Assembly (NCBI RefSeq): GCF_042485795.1
Contig: NZ_CP169368.1
Span: 1,240,001 to 1,304,000, forward strand
Source: Lonepinella sp042485795
GTDB taxonomy: Bacteria > Pseudomonadota > Gammaproteobacteria > Enterobacterales > Pasteurellaceae
Direction: 5' to 3'
DNA: 64,000 bases
The notes beneath the pieces were generated by a model that worked only from the letters and a program-made list of their open reading frames with translations, made no database searches and had not been told where the DNA came from. The translations under genes and the position numbers were made by a program. Below, in pieces: positions 50,919 to 58,953 of this stretch; positions within the stretch are counted from its first letter, which is position 1, and every line of letters starts with the position of its first letter.

Positions 50919-51548
50919 ATGAAAAAATTTTTCTTATTTTTGACCGCACTTTTTGCCTTTATGCAAAATGTGCAAGCTCACCCTCATGCGTTTATTGGTA
51001 TGAAAACCACGCCATTAGTGGAAAATAACACGTTAAAAGGTTTTTCGGTGCAATGGTTGCTAGATGAAGCCAGTTCAGCTGAATTGCTTTACGATTTGAA
51101 AGTTGCTCATAACGATCCCAAGGCAAAACAAGCTATTGTGGATGATATGGTTAAAAACACGGTATCAGAGCATTATTTTAGTTATCTCTATGATAAACAA
51201 GGTAATCGGGTAAAATATACCTCTCATCCTGCTAACTACGATATTAAAGCAGTCGGCAATCAAGTTTTGTATCATTTTGACTTTTTCTTATCCCAGCCAC
51301 AAAAGTTAATAGATAATCAATTTGTATTAATGATTTATGATCCAACTTATTATGTATCAATGTATTACGATAATAAAAGTGCGGTGGATTTTAGCCAACT
51401 TCCGTCAAATTGTCATGGTGAGATGGTAGATCAAATTGTTGATGAAAAAACTAAACAATATGCTCAAGCCTTAGATAAAACCCAACGAGAAGCCGACTTT
51501 TCGCTAGGTAAACAATTTGCTCAAAAAGTCATTTTACAATGTCAATAA
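50919..51548 (+). CDS. zevA: Periplasmic zinc-binding protein ZevA (DUF1007)
   Basis: 209 residues. A signal peptide ends near 20 (Val-Gln-Ala) and is directly followed by the DUF1007 start His-Pro-His-Ala-Phe-Ile, whose histidines are the metal ligands. ZevA and its partner ZevB were described in non-typeable H. influenzae as a zinc acquisition system needed in lung infection; the assignment here is by family and gene pairing. It overlaps zevB by 10 bp. The uptake signal encodes Leu-Thr-Ala-Leu-Phe-Ala in its signal peptide. Confidence 0.88.
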   Translation: MKKFFLFLTALFAFMQNVQAHPHAFIGMKTTPLVENNTLKGFSVQWLLDEASSAELLYDLKVAHNDPKAKQAIVDDMVKNTVSEHYFSYLYDKQGNRVKYTSHPANYDIKAVGNQVLYHFDFFLSQPQKLIDNQFVLMIYDPTYYVSMYYDNKSAVDFSQLPSNCHGEMVDQIVDEKTKQYAQALDKTQREADFSLGKQFAQKVILQCQ

Positions 51549-52543
51549 CTACTAAAAAGCTCCGATTAATGTTGTTATTATGCCTATTGCTTATAGGTAT
51601 CGGCTTTTTATTCCCTTATTTATTTAAACAAGTGGTGGTATGGCAACGAGAGTTTAATCAGTTATTATCTGATAATCTTCATCAAATCAAACAAGCTCCA
51701 ATTTATGCAGGATTAAGCTTGATTTTAATTAGTTTCGGCTATGGTGTTTTTCATGCTTTAGGACCTGGGCATGGTAAATTTATTATTACCAGCTATCTTT
51801 CTATTCATCAATCTAAAATCTTTGCCAGTATGCGACTGGCATTTTTGTCCTCTTTAATGCAAGGCGTGGTGGCGATTGTGGCGACCAGTATTGTGGTAGT
51901 GATATTAAATTTATCTTCAGCCTACTTTAAAGCAAGTCAGCTTTGGTTGGAACGTGGGGCGTATGCGTTGATATTTTTATTAGGCTTCCAATGGTTAATA
52001 CAAAGTGGAAGAAAAATTTGGCAAGCTCAACGCAAACCAAAAATTCTGCAAATTAAGCCGATAGCTGACAATCTGCACTTAAAAAGTGCGGTGCAAAATC
52101 CGATGGTTTTTTTATCTCATATTCATGATGAAAATTGTGGTTGTGGACATCAACATTTGCCAGATGCCGATCAAGTTACTCAAGCGAATAATTTGAAATC
52201 CCAATGGCTGATTATTTTAAGTATCGGTATGCGACCTTGCACGGGAGCTATTTTTATTTTATTTTTGTCCTATATGCTTGATCTCTATATCTGGGGAATG
52301 GTAGCAACCATGGCAATGGCAATCGGCACAGGAATTACCTTATCAGGCTTTGCTTTAATGGTACAATATGCCCGAACAACAGCGGTAAAAGTCGGGAAAT
52401 GGTATCTTTCTCCAACCTTAAAAAATCAATTTTCCGATTGGTTAAAACTAGTGTTCGGCGTGATATTGATAGGCTTTGCAGTGAGTTTGATTTATGCCAC
52501 AACGTTACAGAGTGTGGGGGGAGCTGTGTTATTTGGGCGGTAG
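51539..52543 (+). CDS. zevB: Metal transporter ZevB (NicO/RcnA family)
   Basis: 334 residues, six or seven membrane helices. NicO signatures are present: His-Ala-Leu-Gly-Pro-Gly-His-Gly-Lys near 73, Arg-Pro-Cys-Thr-Gly-Ala near 231. Between them is a cytoplasmic/periplasmic loop with a metal-binding His-Ile-His-Asp-Glu-Asn-Cys-Gly-Cys-Gly-His-Gln-His run near 195. It works with ZevA in zinc (or Ni/Co) movement across the inner membrane. Its last 15 bp overlap the convergent capsule ATPase gene, and no terminator separates them. Confidence 0.88.
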   Translation: MSITTKKLRLMLLLCLLLIGIGFLFPYLFKQVVVWQREFNQLLSDNLHQIKQAPIYAGLSLILISFGYGVFHALGPGHGKFIITSYLSIHQSKIFASMRLAFLSSLMQGVVAIVATSIVVVILNLSSAYFKASQLWLERGAYALIFLLGFQWLIQSGRKIWQAQRKPKILQIKPIADNLHLKSAVQNPMVFLSHIHDENCGCGHQHLPDADQVTQANNLKSQWLIILSIGMRPCTGAIFILFLSYMLDLYIWGMVATMAMAIGTGITLSGFALMVQYARTTAVKVGKWYLSPTLKNQFSDWLKLVFGVILIGFAVSLIYATTLQSVGGAVLFGR

Positions 52544-53188
52544 GTTATTGTTATAGAACTTATATGCTTCATCAATATTCTCAAAACTATATAAAGAACC
52601 ATCGTTTAACACATAGGCATTGTCACAATATTCTTTAATTGCAGATGGGCTATGTGAAACTAAAATAATAGAACGATCTTTACGTTTTTCAAAAAGTTCC
52701 TGCTTACATTTCGAAGAAAAACGCGAATCTCCTACAGCAATTACTTCATCAATTAAATAACAATCGAACTCCACGGATAAAGATAATGCAAAAGCCAAGC
52801 GTGCTTTCATACCTGATGAATATTTTTTTACAGGTTCATATAAGTAATCGCCTAATTCAGAAAATTCTTCGGTAAAAGATTTAACATAATCAATATCTGC
52901 TCCATAAATACGGCAGATAAAACGTAGATTATCCATACCCGTTAGAGATCCTTGAAATGCTCCACTAAATGCCAATGGCCATGAAATACTCATTTCTCTG
53001 TGAATTTCGCCTGAAGTAGGGGCTTCAACGCCACTTAATAAACGAATTAAGGTGGATTTACCAGAACCATTTCTGCCTAAAATACCAATTTTTTCTCCTT
53101 TTTTGAGTTCAAAATTAATATTATTAAGGATTGTTTTCCAACCATTTCTAGTTAAATAACGTTTATTTAAGTGTTCGACTTTAATCAT
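52529..53188 (-). CDS. bexA: Capsule export ABC ATPase (BexA/KpsT/CtrD type)
   Basis: 219 residues. Walker A is Gly-Arg-Asn-Gly-Ser-Gly-Lys-Ser-Thr near 38. The signature is Tyr-Ser-Ser-Gly-Met-Lys near 123, and Walker B Tyr-Leu-Ile-Asp-Glu near 143. Type 2 polysaccharide ATPases share the Ser-Trp-Pro-Leu segment near 68. It powers export of lipid-linked capsule polymer with the permease. It is last in the leftward bexDCBA order and overlaps bexB by 8 bp. In P. multocida the homologues are named hexA or cexA. Confidence 0.94.
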   Translation of the reverse strand: MIKVEHLNKRYLTRNGWKTILNNINFELKKGEKIGILGRNGSGKSTLIRLLSGVEAPTSGEIHREMSISWPLAFSGAFQGSLTGMDNLRFICRIYGADIDYVKSFTEEFSELGDYLYEPVKKYSSGMKARLAFALSLSVEFDCYLIDEVIAVGDSRFSSKCKQELFEKRKDRSIILVSHSPSAIKEYCDNAYVLNDGSLYSFENIDEAYKFYNNNLPPK

Positions 53189-53981
53189 TCGGGGTTAATC
53201 CTTTACTAAAATTACGCACCATAATAAGACCAATAAAAATAAGAATAAGATTAAATACAAATATATAATACGGATTTTCATAGGTGGTAACGCTTGCACC
53301 GAAATAGCCCTTGCGGAACATTTCCGTACCGTGGATCATCGGAAACCATAATAAGAATTGTTGTGCAGTAGCTGGTAAATTATGAATAAAGAAAAATGCA
53401 CCAGAAAGGGGCATAGAGATAAACGAGAGTGTACTCCAAATTTTACCAAATGGCTCAAAATATTGGGCAATGGAGGCAATAATGAGACCCAAACCAATAG
53501 CAAACATTGCCATTAATGCCCAAGCCATCAACATATAGAATAAATCATTCGGCATCGGGATCAGCCCCATAACAATTAATAATATTATTAAACTCATTTG
53601 AGCAATAGTGGCTCCAGAAATTTCTAATAACATGCGAGCTAACAGGGTGTCTAATACGAGAACATTACGGTGATAAAGCAATGCTGTATTGGCAGAAATC
53701 GCTCCAATAGCACGATTAGACGAATTACGCCACATCATCATAATTGGATAACCTGTAATAATAAAAGCAATAATATTTAAAGTGGAATAACTACTTGCTC
53801 GAGCTACACTCCAAAGTATGGTGATTAATAGCGTCATCATTAAGGGTTCAACGAATAACCACATAAATCCAATATTACGCCGCCCATAACGGGTAATGAT
53901 TTCACGCATTAATAACGCACGTAAAACACGTCCTTGAATCACGAAAGAACGTTTTACTGTTGTTCTTTTTCCATAACGCAT
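53181..53981 (-). CDS. bexB: Capsule export ABC permease (BexB/KpsM/CtrC type)
   Basis: 266 residues, six membrane helices of the ABC-2 family. Family features are Leu-Arg-Ala-Leu-Leu-Met-Arg-Glu-Ile-x-Thr-Arg-Tyr-Gly-Arg near 18 and the Gly-Phe-Met-Trp-Leu-Phe-Val-Glu-Pro stretch near 38. It forms the inner-membrane pore with bexA. Its ATG overlaps the bexC stop by one base. Confidence 0.94.
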   Translation of the reverse strand: MRYGKRTTVKRSFVIQGRVLRALLMREIITRYGRRNIGFMWLFVEPLMMTLLITILWSVARASSYSTLNIIAFIITGYPIMMMWRNSSNRAIGAISANTALLYHRNVLVLDTLLARMLLEISGATIAQMSLIILLIVMGLIPMPNDLFYMLMAWALMAMFAIGLGLIIASIAQYFEPFGKIWSTLSFISMPLSGAFFFIHNLPATAQQFLLWFPMIHGTEMFRKGYFGASVTTYENPYYIFVFNLILIFIGLIMVRNFSKGLTPND

Positions 53982-55099
53982 TAGTTTCTATGCTCACGCA
54001 CACTAGCAAAAAGTAAACCTAATACACCATATAATAATAAGCCAATAAAGAATGTAGCAAGAATATTATACAAACGATATGGTTCAAGTGCTAAATCGGG
54101 GTTACTCGGTTGATTAATAATTTCTAAATATAATTGCTTGCGATCAGCTTCATTTTTAGAATTTTGTAATGATGTCATTGCTGTCATTAATTGCTGTTGA
54201 GCTAGGGTATTATCTAGCACTAAACGTTGATATTCTGCTGTTTGATTTGCAATAGATTTACCTTGCCCTAACACTTCTTGAATTTGTTTATTTACTTCGG
54301 CTTTTACGCTTTTTTCCCGAGTTCGCAAGGTCGCAATTTGTGGATTTTCAGGGGCTAACGCTCGTAACTGATCTAATTGTGTTCGAATACCAATCAATTC
54401 ATCTTGTAATTTAGAAATAAGGGTTAACTGTACCTCAGACTGAGCTTTAACATCAAAAATACCATTTTTAATACGATAATTACTTAACGCCTCACCTGTA
54501 ATCTCAACACGCTCTTCCGCTTCTCGCACCGCTTGTTCAGAAAAAATAATCGTATCTTTTCTTGCTCGTTCGTTTAAGCGGTTAATAATGACTTCCCCTT
54601 GTTTGAGTAATTCTGCATTGATTTTCTGACTATCTTCGGCACTAAAACTGCGAATATGTAATATGGCAATACCAGATACAGAATCAATAGAAACAGTTTC
54701 TTTTTTCGTAAAATAATTATAAAAGGCTTCTTGTTCGGGAAATAATCCAAAACTATTAAAACGGCTGATAATATCACCTTTTTGCTCATAAAAATCTCGC
54801 ATTGGTAGAACTTTTTGCAGTTCTTCCAGAGCGTTACGAGATTTCATATATTCCTGAACAGTATAAGTATCATCTTGCGAGCGTGCAAAACCAAACCCCT
54901 GCAATATCGATCCTACATTACTCAATGAAGTTTGATTTTGTGAAGAGCGTATCACAAAACTAGATTCAGAAATATAAACATCAGAAGCAATCAAACTAAA
55001 ATAAATAGTCGAAATAATTGTTGGAATAATTACTGTAATCCAAAGGAGCTTATTGCGTTTTTTTATTTTTCTCGCAGGTGTTTGTTTTTGTTCGGTCAT
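53981..55099 (-). CDS. bexC: Capsule export inner-membrane periplasmic adaptor (BexC/KpsE/CtrB type)
   Basis: 372 residues. Short basic cytoplasmic start, membrane helix near 18-38, Wzz-like periplasmic domain with coiled coil (about 190-320), and a second membrane helix near 345-365. This is the PCP-3 family that bridges the ABC exporter and the outer-membrane channel. It is translationally coupled to bexB and 19 bp after bexD. Confidence 0.93.
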   Translation of the reverse strand: MTEQKQTPARKIKKRNKLLWITVIIPTIISTIYFSLIASDVYISESSFVIRSSQNQTSLSNVGSILQGFGFARSQDDTYTVQEYMKSRNALEELQKVLPMRDFYEQKGDIISRFNSFGLFPEQEAFYNYFTKKETVSIDSVSGIAILHIRSFSAEDSQKINAELLKQGEVIINRLNERARKDTIIFSEQAVREAEERVEITGEALSNYRIKNGIFDVKAQSEVQLTLISKLQDELIGIRTQLDQLRALAPENPQIATLRTREKSVKAEVNKQIQEVLGQGKSIANQTAEYQRLVLDNTLAQQQLMTAMTSLQNSKNEADRKQLYLEIINQPSNPDLALEPYRLYNILATFFIGLLLYGVLGLLFASVREHRN

Positions 55100-55118
55100 T
55101 CTATCTATCCATTATTTA

Positions 55119-56285
55119 CTAAAAGCTATTTACACTATGTGCAGTGCTTGTTACTGGCGAGGTAATTGAGAAAATGATTCTCAAGAATTTTTGGAATTCA
55201 GCTAACGGTGCATTTGATACATATAAAATATCTTTATTTTTCACAGGGAAACGCTGTATCCAAAACAGAGATTTTGGTTCAAGCAAATTAACTCTATAAA
55301 CGGTTGGTACATCCATGCCTGAAGTATAACCACGAGCTTGCCAACGAGTTTGATCATTAATGGTTAATTCATCAAACGGAATATAACGGAAGATAAATAC
55401 GCCCCGAGGATCTGAGCGTGAATCAATTAAGCCACCCATTCGACCAATAGCTTCAGATAAATACAGTCCTTTCGCCGAGAATTTGACTTGTCGGTTAGAA
55501 CCAACAGCACCAAGTGCGGTGAAACTTAACGGATTATTCATTAAAGATAATACATCGCCAGAACGCAATGGAATATTTTCATTTGGATTGGCAGCTAAAG
55601 TTTCTAATGAAATCGTTTTCACTTCATTCCCTCGCATTAACTGAACAGAAATATCCTCAGCATTTTCACTAGCACCACCTACAGCAGCTACTGCATCTAA
55701 AACACGTTCACCCACTGGGGTTAACGGCATGCGAATGCTGTTTCCTTGTCGTAAAATAGTAACATTAGAAGAGTTATTCTGTGCTAATTTTACGATAGCT
55801 TGAGGTTGATGAGCCAAGGGCTTTAAGCGAGCAACAATGTTATTTTGGATTTGTTCAGGTGTTTTCCCAACCACAGAAATCCCACCCAAAAAGGGTACTG
55901 TAATTTTGCCATTTTCACTCACTACTTGTTGAGGCAATGCAACTGTTTGAGCGGATCCAGTACTTCCTGTTGTTAACATACTGCCAAATAAAATTGCAGG
56001 GGGAGCTTCCCATAAGATAATATCTAAAGCATCTCCTGCCTTGATTGTACTGTAATAATCACGTCCGACTTGGCTAAAGTGGCTAAAAGATTGATTGTGT
56101 TGGCGGTTAAACAGTTCAAGAACGATATTATCATTAACATCAACAATATCAACATTATCTAATTGAGAATTATCACTTTGGTTAATATCTTGAATTTTTG
56201 ATGCACTAGGTCCAGCACTGGGCATGGAATTGCAAGCTGTCAGAGTAATTGCCAATAGGCTAATAATAAATGGAAATTTTTTCAT
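55119..56285 (-). CDS. bexD: Capsule export outer-membrane lipoprotein (BexD/KpsD/CtrA type)
   Basis: 388 residues from ATG 56283-56285. The frame is open three codons further to a GTG, but neither has a strong ribosome site and the ATG begins the lipoprotein signal ending Leu-Thr-Ala-Cys (Cys18). A polysaccharide-export domain with Gly-Asp-Ala-Leu-Asp near 87 is followed by SLBB repeats. It is the outer-membrane exit channel of the ABC-dependent capsule pathway, a distant relative of the wza gene at 14706. It is the first gene of the leftward export operon, divergent from wecB. An uptake signal lies inside it near 55512. Confidence 0.93.
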   Translation of the reverse strand: MKKFPFIISLLAITLTACNSMPSAGPSASKIQDINQSDNSQLDNVDIVDVNDNIVLELFNRQHNQSFSHFSQVGRDYYSTIKAGDALDIILWEAPPAILFGSMLTTGSTGSAQTVALPQQVVSENGKITVPFLGGISVVGKTPEQIQNNIVARLKPLAHQPQAIVKLAQNNSSNVTILRQGNSIRMPLTPVGERVLDAVAAVGGASENAEDISVQLMRGNEVKTISLETLAANPNENIPLRSGDVLSLMNNPLSFTALGAVGSNRQVKFSAKGLYLSEAIGRMGGLIDSRSDPRGVFIFRYIPFDELTINDQTRWQARGYTSGMDVPTVYRVNLLEPKSLFWIQRFPVKNKDILYVSNAPLAEFQKFLRIIFSITSPVTSTAHSVNSF

Positions 56286-56457
56286 TAAAATCACTAAAGT
56301 ATTTAAAAGTGCCGTGTATTCTACTGAAAATTGAGGTGGTTTTCCATAGTAAGAAACAAAAATGACAAAATTTTCAAGAAATGGCAGTATTTTTATACAA
56401 ACAGTGTAATCCCCCTAAAATAACACAAATTTATTGCAGTTATTATAGCGATAGATA

Positions 56458-56486
56458 TTGCTTGATGTTATGAAATGGCGTACAAT
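56458..56486 (+). promoter_or_regulatory. Sigma70-type promoter for the capsule biosynthesis operon
   Basis: TTGCTT (56458-56463), a 17-bp spacer and TACAAT (56481-56486) lie 74 bp before wecB in the 274-bp divergent region 56286-56559. The rest of that region is AT-rich with no clear leftward promoter that I can defend. Confidence 0.6.
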
Positions 56487-56559
56487 CCTGCCCGCTTTCC
56501 CAAATAGGCTTACTTAATGTAAGAAAATAGAATAATTTGTTATACGGATATAAATAAAA

Positions 56560-57672
56560 ATGAATTCAAAATCACTCATTGTCTTTGGTACACGACCAGA
56601 GGCGATTAAAATGGCTCCACTTATCGATGGATTCAAAAAAAACAATGTTAATTTCAAGGTTTGTGTAACCGCACAACATCGTCAAATGTTGGATCAGGTT
56701 TTACAATTATTTGATATTACACCTGATTATGATTTAGATATCATGAGTGGTACGCAAACGCTTTCGTCTGTTACTTCATCTATCTTAACTAAAATTCAAC
56801 CTGTATTTGATGAATATAAGCCAACTACAGTTTTTGTACATGGTGACACAGCAACTACTTTAGCAACCTCACTTGCCGCCTATTATAATCAAATTGATAT
56901 TGCTCACATAGAAGCTGGATTACGTACAAATAACATCTATTCTCCTTTTCCAGAAGAAGGAAATCGTAAAATTGCAGGTGCAATTACCAAATATCATTTT
57001 GCTCCGACAGAATGTACTAAAAATAATTTGCTTAAAGAAAATGTTTCTGACAGAAATATTTATATTACAGGTAACACGGTTATTGATGCCTTATTTTTAG
57101 CCTGTAAAAAAATTGATCATAATCCGAGATTATTGAATGAATTTGAGCAAAGATTTTCTTTTTTAAACGATAGTAAGATGGTATTGATCACTGGTCATCG
57201 GAGAGAAAATTTTGGTCAGGGATTTGAAAATATTTGTCAGGCATTAAGTGAATTATCTGAAATCCATCCTAATGTTCAATTCGTTTATCCTGTACATCTA
57301 AATCCGAATGTACGAGAACCAGTTAATCGTTTGCTTAAAGGAAAATCAAATATTTATTTAATTGAACCACAAGACTATTTTGCCTTTGTGTATTTGATGC
57401 GTAAATCTTATTTAATTTTAACGGATTCAGGTGGAATTCAAGAAGAAGCTCCGTCATTAGGTAAGCCAGTATTGGTTATGCGTGATACAACCGAGCGTCC
57501 TGAAGCGGTAATTGCTGGCACAGTAAAATTAGTAGGAACAGAAAAGGATAAAATCATTAATATGGTGAGTTTACTCCTGAATGATGAAACAGAATATAAG
57601 AAAATGGCAGCGGCACATAATCCTTATGGAGATGGAACAGCCGTAGAAAAAATCATTTCAATTTTTAGATAA
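56560..57672 (+). CDS. wecB: UDP-N-acetylglucosamine 2-epimerase, non-hydrolysing
   Basis: 370 residues, the WecB length (376). Visible features are Phe-Gly-Thr-Arg-Pro-Glu-Ala-Ile-Lys-Met-Ala-Pro at 9-20, His-Gly-Asp-Thr near 93, and His-Ile-Glu-Ala-Gly-Leu-Arg-Thr near 114. His-Arg-Arg-Glu-Asn near 212 and Asp-Ser-Gly-Gly-Ile-Gln-Glu-Glu near 290 complete the set. It makes UDP-ManNAc from UDP-GlcNAc. wecC follows after 11 bp. Here the pair heads a capsule operon; the same pair opens the capsule regions of P. multocida serogroups B and E (bcbAB/ecbAB). Confidence 0.95.
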   Translation: MNSKSLIVFGTRPEAIKMAPLIDGFKKNNVNFKVCVTAQHRQMLDQVLQLFDITPDYDLDIMSGTQTLSSVTSSILTKIQPVFDEYKPTTVFVHGDTATTLATSLAAYYNQIDIAHIEAGLRTNNIYSPFPEEGNRKIAGAITKYHFAPTECTKNNLLKENVSDRNIYITGNTVIDALFLACKKIDHNPRLLNEFEQRFSFLNDSKMVLITGHRRENFGQGFENICQALSELSEIHPNVQFVYPVHLNPNVREPVNRLLKGKSNIYLIEPQDYFAFVYLMRKSYLILTDSGGIQEEAPSLGKPVLVMRDTTERPEAVIAGTVKLVGTEKDKIINMVSLLLNDETEYKKMAAAHNPYGDGTAVEKIISIFR

Positions 57673-57683
57673 TAGGTACAAAA

Positions 57684-58952
57684 ATGTTTAATACAATTTC
57701 AGTTATAGGGCTTGGCTATATTGGATTACCTACTGCAACAATGTTTGCATTACATGGTAAAAAAGTGATTGGGGTTGATGTAAATTTACATGCTGTGGAA
57801 ACGATTAACCAAGGAAAAATTCATATTGTTGAACCCGATTTAGATGTAGCGGTAAAACAAGTTGTTGAAAATAATCTATTACGAGCTACCTTAGTTCCAG
57901 AAGCTGCAGATGCTTTTATTATTGCTGTACCAACACCATTTAAAGGCAAAAATTATGAGCCTGATTTGAGCTATATTGAACAGGCATGTATCGCGATTGC
58001 CCCTGTATTACAAAAGGGCAACTTAGTCATTTTAGAATCTACCTCTCCTGTTGGGGCGACTGAACAAATGGCACAGTGGTTATCTGAAGCTCGTCCTGAT
58101 TTAACTTTCCCACAAACTCATGGCTCAGATTCCGATATTCGTATTGCTCACTGCCCTGAACGGGTTTTACCTGGGCAAGTCATGCGAGAATTGATTGAAA
58201 ATGATCGTATTGTTGGAGGACTGTCTGAAAAATGTTCTCAAAGTGCGGTGGAATTATATAAAACTTTTGTAAAAGCAGATTGCATTGTCACTAATGCTCG
58301 TACCGCAGAGATGAGTAAACTTACCGAAAATTCTTTTCGTGATGTGAACATTGCTTTTGCTAATGAATTGTCCTTGATTTGTGACAAACTTAATATCAAT
58401 GTTTGGGAGCTTATTGCGTTAGCTAATCGTCATCCACGTGTCAATATTTTACAACCTGGTTGCGGTGTGGGCGGACATTGTATTGCAGTTGATCCATGGT
58501 TTATTGTAAATAAAACCCCAAATCTTGCGAAATTAATTCATACCGCACGTTTAGTCAATGATCATAAACCGCAATGGGTTATTGATAAAGTGAATCAAGC
58601 TGTCCTAAACGTGTTGCAAGCGAATCCAAATAAAACCTTAGATCAAGTGAAAATTGCTTGTTTAGGATTGGCATTTAAGCCTGATATTGATGATTTACGT
58701 GAAAGTCCTGCAATTAAAATTACCACAGCATTAGCTGATAAATTCAAAAATCAAGTATTTGCGGTTGAGCCAAATATTGATGAATTACCAGTTAAATTAT
58801 CTAGTAAAGGTATTAAACTTTTGACTTTACAAGAAGCAACTAAACAAGCCGATGTATTGATTGTTTTAGTTGATCATAAAGAGTTTAAAACAGGTTTAAC
58901 CTTGCCTGAAAATGTACAAATAGTGGATACGAAAGGGATTATAGGAAAATAA
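57684..58952 (+). CDS. wecC: UDP-N-acetyl-D-mannosamine dehydrogenase
   Basis: 422 residues, near E. coli WecC (420). The Rossmann start is Gly-Leu-Gly-Tyr-Ile-Gly-Leu-Pro, and Glu-Ser-Thr-Ser-Pro-Val-Gly lies near 118. The catalytic Cys is in Gly-Cys-Gly-Val-Gly-Gly-His-Cys-Ile-Ala near 260. The C-terminal NAD-binding segment has Gly-Leu-Ala-Phe-Lys-Pro-Asp. It oxidises UDP-ManNAc to UDP-ManNAcA, so the capsule probably contains ManNAcA. It carries the last uptake signal in this direction (near 58241). The next gene starts 2 bp after its stop codon. Confidence 0.95.
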   Translation: MFNTISVIGLGYIGLPTATMFALHGKKVIGVDVNLHAVETINQGKIHIVEPDLDVAVKQVVENNLLRATLVPEAADAFIIAVPTPFKGKNYEPDLSYIEQACIAIAPVLQKGNLVILESTSPVGATEQMAQWLSEARPDLTFPQTHGSDSDIRIAHCPERVLPGQVMRELIENDRIVGGLSEKCSQSAVELYKTFVKADCIVTNARTAEMSKLTENSFRDVNIAFANELSLICDKLNINVWELIALANRHPRVNILQPGCGVGGHCIAVDPWFIVNKTPNLAKLIHTARLVNDHKPQWVIDKVNQAVLNVLQANPNKTLDQVKIACLGLAFKPDIDDLRESPAIKITTALADKFKNQVFAVEPNIDELPVKLSSKGIKLLTLQEATKQADVLIVLVDHKEFKTGLTLPENVQIVDTKGIIGK

Positions 58953-58953
58953 A

